DNA of 64,000 nt from Crossiella sp. SN42 (GCF_023897065.1 NZ_JAMHIV010000039.1:1-64000), one strand, 5' to 3'; shown: positions 54,052 to 63,091, counted from the stretch's first letter. Numbers and translations: made by a program. Notes: a model not told the origin generated them from the letters alone.

Positions 54052-55632
54052 TCAGCAGGCTTTGCGCCAGGAGCATTCGGTCCACGGGTCCGCCTCGGCC
54101 GGGGACTCCGGGATCGCGGCGCGGGCGGCGGGGCCGGGGTGGGCGGCCAGGCGCACCGCGATCCGGTCCTCCAGGTCCTTGGTGCCGCTGAGCGTGTTGT
54201 TGGTGACCACCGCGAACACCAGGTCCCGGCCGTCGCGGCCGGCGACGTAGCCGGACAGCGCGCTCACCCCGGTCAGCGACCCGGTCTTGGCCCGCACCTT
54301 GCCCTCGGCCGGGGTGCCGCGCAGCCGGTTGCGCAGGGTGCCGCCGACCAGGCGGTCGGCCTTGCCCGCCACCGGCAGCGAGTGGTGCCAGACCGGGTAC
54401 CAGGGGCGGGTGCGGGCGGCGGCCAGCAGCGCGGTGAGCTGGTCCGCGGTGACCATGTCCATTCTGGACAGTCCGGAGCCGTCGACCAGGCGGTGCGCGG
54501 CGGCGGGCACGCCAAGCGCGGCCAGTTTCGGGGCCATCGCGCGGATGCCGTCGGCCCAGGTGCCCTTGCCGTGCACGGCCTTGCCCATGGCCTTGACCAG
54601 GATCTCGGCGTGGCCGTTGTTGGACAGCTTCATGAACGGCACCAGCAGCTCCGCCAGCGGCATCGAGCGGTGCGCGGCCAGCTCGGCGAAGTGCGGCGGG
54701 GTGACGCCGGTGCCCGGCTTGGCATCCAGCACCCGGACGCCACGGCGCAGCAGCGCGGCCTGGAAGACGTCGGCGGCGTAGCGGGCCGGATCGTCCACAG
54801 TGGAGAAATGCGCGCTCGCGGATCCGTTGGCGGGCGCGGATCCGGTGACCAGCACGGTGTTGGTGCCGTGCTGCCGCTCCACCGCGATGGTGCTCGCCGA
54901 ACCGGGCGCGCCGGTGGTGGCCCGGTTGTCGATGGTGATCACCGAGGTCGGCGGGGTCAGCTCCACGGCAGGCCGCTGACCGGCCGCGGCCGGGTGGACC
55001 CTGACGATCACGGTGCCCGCGTCGTAGTCGGTGTCCGGGGCCACCGACAGCGCGCCGACCTGCGCGGAGTAGTAGAACGGCTCGTCGTCCCAGGCCCAGC
55101 TCGGACCGAGCCGGACCGGGTCGAAGGCGGAGTCGTCGGCCACCACCCGCCCGGTGACCACCTGGAGGCCGGTGTCGGCGACCCGCTGCGCCAGCGCGTC
55201 GTAGTCGGCGGCCAGGGTGGTCGGGTCGCCGGTGCCGCGCAGGTAGAGGTCGCCGTGGAGGACCTTGCCGCGCAACGAGCTGTCGGCCAGCACGCTGGTG
55301 GTGAAGCGGTGGTCCGGGCCGAGCACCTCCAGCGCGGCGGCGGAGGTGAGCAGCTTGGCGTTGGAGGCCGGCAGCAGCCGGTCCGCGCCGCCCCTGCGGT
55401 AGAGCACCTTGCCGGTGTCTACCGAAGACCTGCTTGCAGGGTCGAGCATCGGCACAGTGCGGACGACCACGCCGGTGCCCGCCCCGGCCAGGCGGGGGTC
55501 GGCCAGGATCTGGTCCAGGTCCGCGGTCAGCGAGAGGGTGCTCGGGTCGTCGCCGGCGGCGGCACTGCCGGTGACGAGCCCACCGAGCAGCGCGGTGGCG
55601 CACAGGACGGCGAGCAGGCGTGGTCGTGGCAT
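54052..55632 (-). CDS. dacB: D-alanyl-D-alanine carboxypeptidase/endopeptidase (PBP4, DacB type)
   Basis: The 526-residue secreted class C penicillin-binding protein has a signal peptide (MPRPRLLAVLCATALLGGL, cut near SAAAG), SxxK as S90-N-A-K93 in PASNAK, SxN in KLSNNGHAE and KTG in RAKTGSLTG, so the active site is complete. The long insert between SxxK and SxN (about 240 residues) is characteristic of PBP4. It trims or cleaves peptidoglycan cross-links outside the membrane. The C-terminus has two Cys residues that may pair. ATG 55632 has a weak ribosome-binding site. Confidence 0.92.
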   Translation of the reverse strand: MPRPRLLAVLCATALLGGLVTGSAAAGDDPSTLSLTADLDQILADPRLAGAGTGVVVRTVPMLDPASRSSVDTGKVLYRRGGADRLLPASNAKLLTSAAALEVLGPDHRFTTSVLADSSLRGKVLHGDLYLRGTGDPTTLAADYDALAQRVADTGLQVVTGRVVADDSAFDPVRLGPSWAWDDEPFYYSAQVGALSVAPDTDYDAGTVIVRVHPAAAGQRPAVELTPPTSVITIDNRATTGAPGSASTIAVERQHGTNTVLVTGSAPANGSASAHFSTVDDPARYAADVFQAALLRRGVRVLDAKPGTGVTPPHFAELAAHRSMPLAELLVPFMKLSNNGHAEILVKAMGKAVHGKGTWADGIRAMAPKLAALGVPAAAHRLVDGSGLSRMDMVTADQLTALLAAARTRPWYPVWHHSLPVAGKADRLVGGTLRNRLRGTPAEGKVRAKTGSLTGVSALSGYVAGRDGRDLVFAVVTNNTLSGTKDLEDRIAVRLAAHPGPAARAAIPESPAEADPWTECSWRKAC

Positions 55633-55708
55633 GCGCTGAACCTGGCCCGGGACGGCCCGCGCGGGCAATGGCTCTGGCCGGTTTTCCGCCGAACGGCTGC
55701 TGGTGCTG

Positions 55709-56572
55709 CTACAGGCGGCCGAGCAGCTCGGTCTTCTTCGCGGCGAACTCCGCCTCGGTGAGCAGGCCGGCCTCGCGCAGCTCGCCGAGCTTGCGGATCG
55801 CGGCGACCACCTCGTCAGTGGTGGCGGCCAGCGTGCTCGGCAGCGCCGGGGCGTCGGCCTGGCCGCGCTGGATGGCCACCAGCAGCGCGGCGGCGAAGGG
55901 CAGCGACTCAGCGGTGACGCCCGCGCCGAAGCCGAAGGTGACCGTGTGCGGGTCGATCTTGGGGCTGAGCGTGGTGTGCGGCGCGTCGGCGGTGCGCAGC
56001 CGCAGGTGACCGCCGCCGCTGGCCGGGGTGGCCCAGTCCAGGCCGAGCACCCGCTCGATCGGCACGGTCCGTGCTCCGGCGGCCCGCTTCTCCGGGTGCG
56101 CCTCGTCCCGGACCGGCTCGAACAGAACGGTGCGGCCGTCGAAGCCGACCACGCTGTCGTAGCCGACCAGGCGGCAGGGCGGCGCGGGGGCGGTGAGCAG
56201 GAACTCCGGGGCCGGGCGGTCGGCGTCCGGGTTGAGCGAGACCCGGCCGCGGATATCCCCGGCGTAGTGCTCGGCCAGGGCGCGGTTGTTGGCAGGCACC
56301 ACCAGTCGGTAGGGATCGCCGCGGTCGGGGAGCTGGCCACCCGCGGCCTCCAGGAAGGGGCAGGCGCCCGGTCGCAGCAGCAGGCGCAGGGTGGCGCTCC
56401 TGCGGTCGTCGCTCAGCCGCACCCCGGCGATCGCGGTGTCCGGCACGGTCCGCTCGCCCAGCTTCTTGAGCAGTCCGCTGGCGCGCAGGCCGCCGCGGTA
56501 GACGATGCGGATGCTGCCCGTCTCGAAGAACCAGGTGGCGTTGTCCCCCGCCAGCTCCAACCCGAAAGTCAC
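55709..56572 (-). CDS. DUF4429 protein with C-terminal SHOCT domain
   Basis: The 287-residue protein contains two DUF4429-type beta-rich repeats. The first has TWFFETGSIRIVYRGGLRAS and the second has VVGFDGRTVLFEP. A SHOCT motif at the C-terminus (IRKLGELREAGLLTEAEFAAKKTELLGRL, quoted in part) ends the protein. These proteins are soluble and of unknown function; SHOCT is thought to mediate oligomerisation or peptide binding. GTG 56572 has no strong ribosome-binding site. Confidence 0.85.
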   Translation of the reverse strand: MTFGLELAGDNATWFFETGSIRIVYRGGLRASGLLKKLGERTVPDTAIAGVRLSDDRRSATLRLLLRPGACPFLEAAGGQLPDRGDPYRLVVPANNRALAEHYAGDIRGRVSLNPDADRPAPEFLLTAPAPPCRLVGYDSVVGFDGRTVLFEPVRDEAHPEKRAAGARTVPIERVLGLDWATPASGGGHLRLRTADAPHTTLSPKIDPHTVTFGFGAGVTAESLPFAAALLVAIQRGQADAPALPSTLAATTDEVVAAIRKLGELREAGLLTEAEFAAKKTELLGRL

Positions 56573-56589
56573 CAGGCGAATCTAACCCG

Positions 56590-56629
56590 GGGTGGGGCGG
56601 CCGGAGTGCGAGTTCCGGCCGTCCCACCC
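56590..56629 (-). terminator. Terminator after the chitinase gene
   Basis: The arms GGGTGGGGCGGCCGGA (56590-56605) and TCCGGCCGTCCCACCC (56614-56629) pair over 16 bp with one G-U pair and an 8-nt loop. It starts 12 bases after the chitinase stop. Confidence 0.75.
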
Positions 56630-56640
56630 ACTCGGCCGCC

Positions 56641-59022
56641 TCAGCAGGCGCCGAGGTCCTGCCACACCCCCCATTCGCCGGTGGCCCCTGGCTCCTCGCC
56701 CTTGGTCCACCACTTGGCCCGCCACTTCTTGCCCTTGTGCGAGACCTCGTTGCCCTGGGTGTAGGTCGCGTCCCGGTTCCAGGCCGCCACCGAACAGGCC
56801 GGGGGCGGAGTGGTGGTCGTGGTCGTGGTGCTGGTCGTCGTGCTCGTGGTGGTGCCGGTCGTGCTGCTGCTTGTGGTGGTCGTGGGGGTGCTGCCGCCGG
56901 CGCCGCGGGCGTGGTCCTGCTTGAGCCCGTAGGTCTTGCCGCCGAAGGTCAGCGTGAGGTTGGACGGGGTGGCGATGGGCAGGTAGTAGACGATCGCCAC
57001 CTCGGCGCTGGCCCCCGGCGCCAGGCTCTGCCAGCCGGGCAGCTTCAGCGAGATCCGGTGCAGGTCGCCCTTGAGGCCGCCGATGTTCGGTCCACTGTGG
57101 TCGGTGCGGGTCACCGCGAGCGTCCAGCCGGACTGCTGCTGCATGTTGGCCGGGGCCGAGGTGCCGTAGTCGAACTGGAGGTCCGCGCCGCCGGGGATGG
57201 TCACCGTGGAGTTGTTGGTGATCTTCGCCTTGGGGCTGATCGGGTAGTTCGCGTCGCCGACCGGGAACTGGCCCAGTTCCACCGACACGTCAAGGGTTTC
57301 CGCCGGGGTGGTGTGCTTGGCCTTGCGGTTGCCGTAGGCCGAGCCGGTGCGGAACTTGTCGTACATCGTGGTGGTCAGCGTGGACCCCATGAAGTACTCG
57401 TTCTTGGCGGTGTCCTTGGCGTAGTCGCCGGCCAGCTCCCAGATCATGATGCCGCCCAGCCCGCGGTCGAGCACGTACTGCGCCTTGGCCGCGATGGACT
57501 GTTCGTCCTCTGTGGACAGGAACACCTTCTTCTGCTCGTTCCACAGCCAGGGCGCGACCAGGGTGCTGTCGTAGTGGCGGGTGTAGGCGCCGGTGATCGC
57601 GTGGTCGGGGTTGGCCGCCGGGTTCAGGCCGTACTGCGCGGCGTAACTGCCGAGCTTGCCGTCCTGGAGGTTCTTGGCGTGCCACATGGGGTTCGAGCCA
57701 GCCGGGACCTCCTTGCCCGCGGTGTCCAGGTCGTGCCAGAGGTTGTCCACCCCGACCGCCCCGTTGCCGCACGGCGTGGTCGACCCGACCGAGCCCCCGG
57801 TGCCTGCCGGGCACTTGGTCTGGTCGGGCAACGCGGCCTTGCCCCACAAGCCGTTGGTGCCACCGCTGACCCCGCGCCAGCCGCGGGTGTAGTACGGCAC
57901 CCCGAGGTTGATCCGCCCGGCCTGCATGGCGCCGCGGAAGTAGTGGTAGGACCAGTCACCGTTGAGGTAGCCGATCCCGCCGTACTGCGGGGTGCTGTAG
58001 ACGTTGCCCGCGGCCAGCTCGGCGTCCTTGCCGTCGTCGAAGAGCGCGGCGTTCGGGCCGACGAAGTGGTTCCACGCGCCGTGCAGGTCGTAGGACATCA
58101 CGTTGACGTAGTCCAGGTACTGCAACACCTGGTGGGTCTCCATGCCGCGCAGCATGTAGCCGGAGGAGGGCGCGGCCACGGTCAGCAGGTAGTACTTGCC
58201 GTCGGCGGCCGAGGCCGCGTCCAGCTTCTCCCGCAGCGTCTTCATCAGCGCGTTGTACCCGGCCATCAGCTTGGCCCGGCGCGGGTTGGAGAAGGAGAAG
58301 TCGAGCGGGTTGCCCGAGTTCGGCATGGAGGTCGCGTACTCGTAGTCGATGTCCGCGCCGTTGAAACCGTAGCGGCGCACCAGGTCCACCACCGAGTCGG
58401 CGAAGGTGTTGATCGTCGACTGCGAGTCGGTCATGGTGTAGAAACCGCCGCTGGCAACGCGGTTGCCGCTGTCGTCGATGAACCCGCCGGTCTCCGCCCA
58501 GCCCCCGATGGAGATCAGCGACTTCACGTCGGGGTACTGCTTCTTATACTTGTTGAGCAGGTTGAAGTGCCCCTTGTACGGCAACGACGGATCCAGCTCC
58601 GCCCCGGCCACGCCAGGCCACTCCATGCCGGTGGAGGGGTTGTTCGGACCGTTGGCGCCCACCGATGCCTTGTTGTCCGCGCCGATGTGCGCGAAGGCGT
58701 AGTTGAGGTGGGTGACCTTGGTCCAGGGGATGTCCTTGGCCAGGTAGGCGGGCTGGCCGTTCTTGCCGGTGCGCCAGCTGGTGAAGTAGCCGATGATCCG
58801 GCGCGGGTGGTCCGCGCCCATCTTCTCCCGGCCCTCGGCGTCGTAGGCCAGGCAGTAGGGGACGTTCACGTTCGGCGTGCGGTAGAGCCCGTCGGGACGG
58901 CAGTCCTCGTTGGCCGCGGTGTCAGGCACCTCGGCCCGCGACTCCGGACTCCGCACCGCGACGAACATCAAACTCGCCAGCAAGGCAACCAGGGCGGCGA
59001 AAAGCGGCACCTTCCTGATCAC
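56641..59022 (-). CDS. Secreted GH18 chitinase with CBM5/12 chitin-binding domain
   Basis: The 793-residue enzyme has a signal peptide/anchor (MIRKVPLFAALVALLASLMF), a GH18 barrel at about 70-570 with SLISIGGW and the catalytic GADIDYEY (Glu228 as the acid), MSYDLHGAWN and a late IMIWELAGDY. A bacterial beta-sandwich module lies at about 580-700. A 25-residue Ser/Thr linker follows, then a C-terminal CBM5/12 (WNRDATYTQGNEVSHKGKKW). It hydrolyses chitin outside the cell. GTG 59022 is preceded by GGAGGTGA. The upstream region has tandem boxes typical of actinomycete chitinase promoters. Confidence 0.95.
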   Translation of the reverse strand: MIRKVPLFAALVALLASLMFVAVRSPESRAEVPDTAANEDCRPDGLYRTPNVNVPYCLAYDAEGREKMGADHPRRIIGYFTSWRTGKNGQPAYLAKDIPWTKVTHLNYAFAHIGADNKASVGANGPNNPSTGMEWPGVAGAELDPSLPYKGHFNLLNKYKKQYPDVKSLISIGGWAETGGFIDDSGNRVASGGFYTMTDSQSTINTFADSVVDLVRRYGFNGADIDYEYATSMPNSGNPLDFSFSNPRRAKLMAGYNALMKTLREKLDAASAADGKYYLLTVAAPSSGYMLRGMETHQVLQYLDYVNVMSYDLHGAWNHFVGPNAALFDDGKDAELAAGNVYSTPQYGGIGYLNGDWSYHYFRGAMQAGRINLGVPYYTRGWRGVSGGTNGLWGKAALPDQTKCPAGTGGSVGSTTPCGNGAVGVDNLWHDLDTAGKEVPAGSNPMWHAKNLQDGKLGSYAAQYGLNPAANPDHAITGAYTRHYDSTLVAPWLWNEQKKVFLSTEDEQSIAAKAQYVLDRGLGGIMIWELAGDYAKDTAKNEYFMGSTLTTTMYDKFRTGSAYGNRKAKHTTPAETLDVSVELGQFPVGDANYPISPKAKITNNSTVTIPGGADLQFDYGTSAPANMQQQSGWTLAVTRTDHSGPNIGGLKGDLHRISLKLPGWQSLAPGASAEVAIVYYLPIATPSNLTLTFGGKTYGLKQDHARGAGGSTPTTTTSSSTTGTTTSTTTSTTTTTTTPPPACSVAAWNRDATYTQGNEVSHKGKKWRAKWWTKGEEPGATGEWGVWQDLGAC

Positions 59023-59101
59023 GGTTCACCTCCAGGGGACAGCGGCGGCGGAGGCGGCTGTGTGCGCGTGCGCGCGGTCACAGTGGTGCAGGGTGCCCGA
59101 A

Positions 59102-59142
59102 AGGTAAGAGGTCCAGACCATCATCGTCAATAGGTCTGGACC
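59102..59142 (-). promoter_or_regulatory. Chitinase promoter with tandem DasR/chitinase-type boxes
   Basis: On the minus strand, -35 TTGACG (59130-59125), 17 bp and -10 TTACCT (59107-59102) form a good promoter. GGTCCAGACC (read on the plus strand 59110-59119) lies between -35 and -10, and GGTCTGGACC (59133-59142) lies just upstream of the -35. Paired GGTCYRGACC boxes around -35 are the known control elements of Streptomyces chitinase genes and resemble the DasR site. Confidence 0.75.
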
Positions 59143-59219
59143 ACTGGGTTTGGGTGGTGATCTGGGCTGATCCGGTTGGCGGTACGGGGTTGGGGCCGGT
59201 TGCCGGGGTGGTCACGCTC

Positions 59220-59810
59220 TCACGTCCCTGCCGACCGACCAGGCGGGCGGACACCCGTCACCTGTTCCAGTCGCTTGGCCACTCCCAGCAGCAAGCCGAA
59301 CTTGCGGCGGAACGCGCCCCCGTGCACCGGGTACCCCCAGGTGGTCTCCAGCACGCCGTCGCCGACGTGGACATCGCCCCCGATGACCGGACGGCGAAGC
59401 ATCCACCACCGCAATCCCTCCCCGGCACGCAACCGAGGATCGTCGGCGTACACCCGGACCCGGAACAGGAACCGCTTGTACTCGATACCGCAGGCCGGCA
59501 GGTGCTCGAAGCCGTACAACTTCAGCGTGGTGCGGTACGACTCCCCGCCGTCACCGTCGGAGTCGCGCTTCTCCACAACCCGGAACCGGTATCCCCGGTA
59601 CGTGCCGGAGAAACGAACGGTTTCCAGGTCCCGACCCCAGTACTTTTCCGAGATCTTGTGCTTCCAACCGTGTCTCTTCGCCAGCCAGTCCAGTTGGAAC
59701 GAGCGAAAAGCCCCCACCCGGATCTCGTGCAGGACCAGCCACCCCAAGGGGACGACCACCGGAGAACCACCGACCACCAGGGCCAGCAGCAAGTACAGTG
59801 TGTCGCTCAC
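59220..59810 (-). CDS. Membrane-anchored hypothetical protein, last gene of WXG operon
   Basis: The 196-residue protein has one N-terminal membrane helix (LYLLLALVVGGSPVVVPLGWL, about residues 5-25) and a soluble part rich in Arg and aromatic residues (YRGYRFRVVEKRD, WWMLRRPVIGGDVHVGDG). I do not recognise the family. The GTG start overlaps the stop of the upstream WXG-effector-like gene by four bases (GTGA), so it is made with it. Position and coupling are those of an immunity or accessory protein, but this is inference. Confidence 0.7.
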   Translation of the reverse strand: MSDTLYLLLALVVGGSPVVVPLGWLVLHEIRVGAFRSFQLDWLAKRHGWKHKISEKYWGRDLETVRFSGTYRGYRFRVVEKRDSDGDGGESYRTTLKLYGFEHLPACGIEYKRFLFRVRVYADDPRLRAGEGLRWWMLRRPVIGGDVHVGDGVLETTWGYPVHGGAFRRKFGLLLGVAKRLEQVTGVRPPGRSAGT

Positions 59811-61030
59811 AGGTCGAGGTCCCGCCGGGTCTGGTCATCGGCCTGGTCCCGGCCGGTGGCCTGCTCGCTTTCCAGTGATTTCTTGATGTCCTTGGCGTAG
59901 CCGGCCGCCTTGCTGATCCCCTTCGCCGGGTCCGGCTTCTCCTCCCACTTTCCGTCCGCCTCATCCCACTTTCCGGTCTTGACGTCCTCCCTTCCGATGA
60001 GCTTCTTGCCCTGCTCCTTGAGCGAATCCTTGAGCTTCTGCCCGCCACCGGCCTTCACTTGCTCCCAGGCGGACGGGCTGACCCGCTCCAACGTGTCCCG
60101 CCATTCGTCCCTGGTGAGCTCGCGCTGATCCTTCGCCTCCTTGTTCTTGTTGTCCTCCAGCCCTTTCTTGGCCTTGTCCAGGGCCGAGGTCTGGGTCTTG
60201 TCCAGGGTCTTGCCGCCCTTACCAGTCGAGGTGTCCATGAACTTCTGACCAGTCTTGGACTCGCGGAGCCAGCGCTGGAGCTTGGCGATCAGTTCCTTGA
60301 TCTTGTTGAGCAGCTTGGTGAGGCGGCTGACCTTCTGGGTCGTCTTCACGGTGGTGCTGGCCACCTTGTAGGTGGTCACCGCACCGGCCACGGCAGTGGA
60401 TCCGCCCAGGGTGATCTTCGCGGTGGCCAGGGCAACCAGCCAGGTAATGATCAACCATTCGATCAGGTCGGCCAGCAGGCCTCTGATGAACTCCTCCGCG
60501 ACCTTCACGAGCATGCTGGATATGTGGAGCAATCCGGCGATGTCGCCGGCCTTGTCGGCGGTGCCCGCCACGCCGTCGAGGAAATCCCCGAGCCGGCCCC
60601 TGGCAGCGTCCGCGGCGGCGCCCGTCCAGTCCTTCAGGTCCTCCTTCAGCGTCGCGCTCAACTCCTTGCCGAACTCGACGATCTCCTTGCCCAGGTTGCT
60701 GAAGCCCTGGGCGGCCTTGGTCAGGGCATCCGAGTCGCCGGAAACGAGTTGGAGGGCTTCCTTCAGCGGCGTGCAGATGTTGATCAGAAAGCCGAGTCCC
60801 TGGTTGATCAGCCAGCCGAGTGGGTCGGTCATCGCGGAGATGGCGGTGCCGGCGCAGGAGGTGACGAAGCTCTTGGCGTCCGCGGCCACCGCGAGCACGT
60901 CCTGGCTGACGGTGGCGGTGTCCTTGCTGAAGTCGAGTTTGTTGAACTTGTCCGCGAGCTTGACCGCGCTGCCGATGCCCGCGGGCAAGTTGGGCGCGAC
61001 GGTGCCTTCCCAGTAGCCAGGAGCGGTCAT
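59807..61030 (-). CDS. WXG-type secreted effector-like protein with lysine-rich C-terminal domain
   Basis: The 407-residue protein is helical. Residues 1-165 resemble the N-terminal domain of actinobacterial type VII substrates, with W135-T-G137 in DWTGAAADAARGRL. Residues about 185-225 are hydrophobic (LIEWLIITWLVALATA then a Gly/Ala/Thr-rich stretch). Residues 240-407 are highly charged and Lys-rich with no known enzymatic motif. The layout of a WXG domain plus a variable C-terminal domain resembles polymorphic toxins. It starts at ATG 61030, overlapping the upstream WXG-like gene (ATGA), and overlaps the downstream gene (GTGA). Confidence 0.72.
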   Translation of the reverse strand: MTAPGYWEGTVAPNLPAGIGSAVKLADKFNKLDFSKDTATVSQDVLAVAADAKSFVTSCAGTAISAMTDPLGWLINQGLGFLINICTPLKEALQLVSGDSDALTKAAQGFSNLGKEIVEFGKELSATLKEDLKDWTGAAADAARGRLGDFLDGVAGTADKAGDIAGLLHISSMLVKVAEEFIRGLLADLIEWLIITWLVALATAKITLGGSTAVAGAVTTYKVASTTVKTTQKVSRLTKLLNKIKELIAKLQRWLRESKTGQKFMDTSTGKGGKTLDKTQTSALDKAKKGLEDNKNKEAKDQRELTRDEWRDTLERVSPSAWEQVKAGGGQKLKDSLKEQGKKLIGREDVKTGKWDEADGKWEEKPDPAKGISKAAGYAKDIKKSLESEQATGRDQADDQTRRDLDL

Positions 61031-61353
61031 CGCGGTCCCTCCAGCTTCGCCTTGAGCTGCGTGGCCGATTGCTGGGCCGTCTCGTCAGCCTCGCGATAGG
61101 CGGCCGCGCATTCGGTGAGCTTCTCGCCGGCGTTGCCGGTGCCCTCGGCAAGCTTGCGCAGGAAGTCCCGGAAGTCGGCCACCATCGGGCGGTAGAGGAG
61201 CGCGAGTGGCTGGCCGATCAGGCCCCAGGCCAGCTCGGGCACCTCGGCGCCGGACAGCTTGCCCTTGAGGCCGTCGGCCTTGCCCGCCAGGCCCTTGACC
61301 TTGCCCGCGCAGTTGTCGATGCCGGTCAGGTTGGTCTTGAGCTTGCCGGACAT
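61027..61353 (-). CDS. Small helical WXG100/ESX-associated-like protein
   Basis: The 108-residue protein is predicted to be two long helices, with GIDNCAGKVKGLAGKADGL near the start and EKLTECAAAYREADETAQQS near the end. This resembles ESX secretion-associated (EspC/DUF2563-like) or WXG100-type proteins, whose C-terminal YxxxD/E export signal is suggested here by YREAD. ATG 61353 follows GGGAGGA and overlaps the YbaB-like gene by one base. It is probably a secretion partner of the effector encoded next. Confidence 0.72.
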   Translation of the reverse strand: MSGKLKTNLTGIDNCAGKVKGLAGKADGLKGKLSGAEVPELAWGLIGQPLALLYRPMVADFRDFLRKLAEGTGNAGEKLTECAAAYREADETAQQSATQLKAKLEGPR

Positions 61354-61913
61354 CAGTGGTCCTCCCCGTCGTAGAGCTTGCGCAGGAACTCCTGCCCCGG
61401 GCTGAGCGAGGAAGGCGGCGGGGACTGCGCCGGGCGGGACGGGTTCGCCTCGTCCCTGGCGAACTGGCGGTCCGCGAAGTCCTCGTCCGGGTCCGCGGGA
61501 CGGGGGGCGGGGCTGGTGGCCGAGCGGAGTTGCTCGACGGGGACGCCTAGCACCTCGGCTTGGGTTTCCAGGACCTGGTCCAGGATGTTGAGGTCCTCGC
61601 CCACATAGCGCTGGACGGTCTCGGCCTGGCGGCGGGCGCCTTCGGCCACGGCCGCTTGCACGGTGGCCATGACCGTGGCGGAGAGGGCTTGTGGGCCTCG
61701 GCGGAGGGCTTCTTCGGTGAACTGGATGTTCCGGATGGCGCCGCCCGGGCCCGCGGTGACCGTGACGCCCCGGTCGGGTGAGGTGGCCACGGCTTCGACC
61801 GCGGCGATCTCCTCGCGCATGCCGTCGTAGGCCGCCAGGCGGGCCTCTGCTTTTCTGCCTTGTTCCTGGAAACGCTCGAACTCCGCCACCAGTGAATCGA
61901 ACTCCGCCGACAC
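61353..61913 (-). CDS. YbaB/EbfC-family protein heading the WXG operon
   Basis: The 186-residue protein has a YbaB-like domain at about 1-115 (EFERFQEQGRKAEARLAAY, then GVTVTAGPGGAIRNIQFTEEALRRGPQAL) and an acidic, Pro-rich tail ending FLRKLYDGEDH. YbaB proteins of this length are regularly encoded beside ESX/WXG genes in actinobacteria. GTG 61913 follows GGGAGGG. It is the first gene of a four-gene operon with overlapping stops and starts. Its role in secretion is unknown. Confidence 0.8.
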   Translation of the reverse strand: MSAEFDSLVAEFERFQEQGRKAEARLAAYDGMREEIAAVEAVATSPDRGVTVTAGPGGAIRNIQFTEEALRRGPQALSATVMATVQAAVAEGARRQAETVQRYVGEDLNILDQVLETQAEVLGVPVEQLRSATSPAPRPADPDEDFADRQFARDEANPSRPAQSPPPSSLSPGQEFLRKLYDGEDH

Positions 61914-62052
61914 GACGGTCCCTCCCCCTCGCGCTCGCCCATTCCCCAACAGTCGCCCCCCAGCGCGCTGCGAACGTAGCAAGGCCGCGGGAGGTCGTGG
62001 TGGGGTTTGGCCGAACTCCGCCCGGAGGTGACCTGGGTGACACTCGAACGGC

Positions 62053-63087
62053 TCAGGCCGCCTGGCTGTCCGTGCTCAGCACGGTCCAGTAGGCCAGGGC
62101 GGTGTCCAGTGCGCAGTCCATTGTGGAGTCCGCGGCGAGCCAGGCGGCGGCGCACAGGGCGCGGGCGCCGTCGGTGTGGTTGGCCGGGTTGGTGGTGGTG
62201 AGCAGCAGGTCGCCGTGGGCCAGGTCGGCGGTCCAGGTTCCACAGTGGACGGTGGTGCCGGTGGTGACGAGGTCGTTGTGCGGCACCAGGAGGCCGCGCA
62301 GGTCGGCGGCTAGGTAGGTGGGACGGTGGTGTGGTGGGGCCGTGGCCAGGGTGCGGACGGTGGTGACGCCGGTGAGGACCAGCAGGCTGTCCAGGCCGCT
62401 GGCGTTGGCGCCCTCGATGTCGGTGATCAGGCCGTCGCCGACGACCAGGTGCGGGGGTTCGCTGCGGCGAACGGACTCGGTGAAGATGGCCTGTTGCGGT
62501 TTGCCCGCGACCAGGGGTTCCTTGCCGGTGGCCAGGCGGACGGCGGTGGCCAGCGCGCCGTTGCCGGGGGCGATGCCGCCCTCGCGCGGGACCGCCAGGT
62601 CCATGTTGGACACGATCCACGGGATGCCGCGGGCCACCGCGTAGGAGGCCTCCGCCAGCTGGCGCCAGTCCACGTCGGGGGCGAAGCCCTGGACCACCGC
62701 GGCCGGGTCGTCCCCGGCCGAGCGGACCGGGCGCAGGCCCACCTCGGCCAGGGCGAGCTCCAGGGAGGGGCCGCCGACGATCAGCACCGGGGAGCCCGGC
62801 GGGACCTGCTCGGCGGCCAGCCGGGCCGCGGCCTGGGCGGAGGTGACCACCTCGTCCGGTGCGACCGGCAGGCCAAAACCGCTGATCAGGGTGGCCACCT
62901 CGGCCGGGGTGCGGGAGGCGTTGTTGGTGACGAACAGGGTCCGCAGGGCGTGCCGGCGCGCTTGGGTCAGGGCCTCGGCGGCGTGCTCGACCGCGACCGA
63001 GCCGCGGTAGACCACGCCGTCGAGGTCCAGCAGCGCGGTCCGGTAGCGCCGGGCCAGTGGCTCGGCGCTGCCGCGCAGGACCCGCAC
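62053..63087 (-). CDS. HAD-IIA family sugar/aryl phosphatase (NagD-like)
   Basis: The 344-residue protein has HAD motif I LLDLDGVVYRG (about residues 19-29), motif II FVTNNASRTP, the Lys of motif III in VAGKPQQAIF and motif IV VVGDGLITDI, which together define HAD-IIA (NagD/p-nitrophenyl phosphatase) enzymes. A C-terminal extension of about 70 residues lies beyond the usual family end. It dephosphorylates small phosphorylated metabolites. It lies four bases after the aminotransferase stop, so it is in that operon. TVHCG codons include a near copy of the 13-bp palindrome, read in a different frame. Confidence 0.88.
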   Translation of the reverse strand: MRVLRGSAEPLARRYRTALLDLDGVVYRGSVAVEHAAEALTQARRHALRTLFVTNNASRTPAEVATLISGFGLPVAPDEVVTSAQAAARLAAEQVPPGSPVLIVGGPSLELALAEVGLRPVRSAGDDPAAVVQGFAPDVDWRQLAEASYAVARGIPWIVSNMDLAVPREGGIAPGNGALATAVRLATGKEPLVAGKPQQAIFTESVRRSEPPHLVVGDGLITDIEGANASGLDSLLVLTGVTTVRTLATAPPHHRPTYLAADLRGLLVPHNDLVTTGTTVHCGTWTADLAHGDLLLTTTNPANHTDGARALCAAAWLAADSTMDCALDTALAYWTVLSTDSQAA

Positions 63088-63091
63088 CGGC

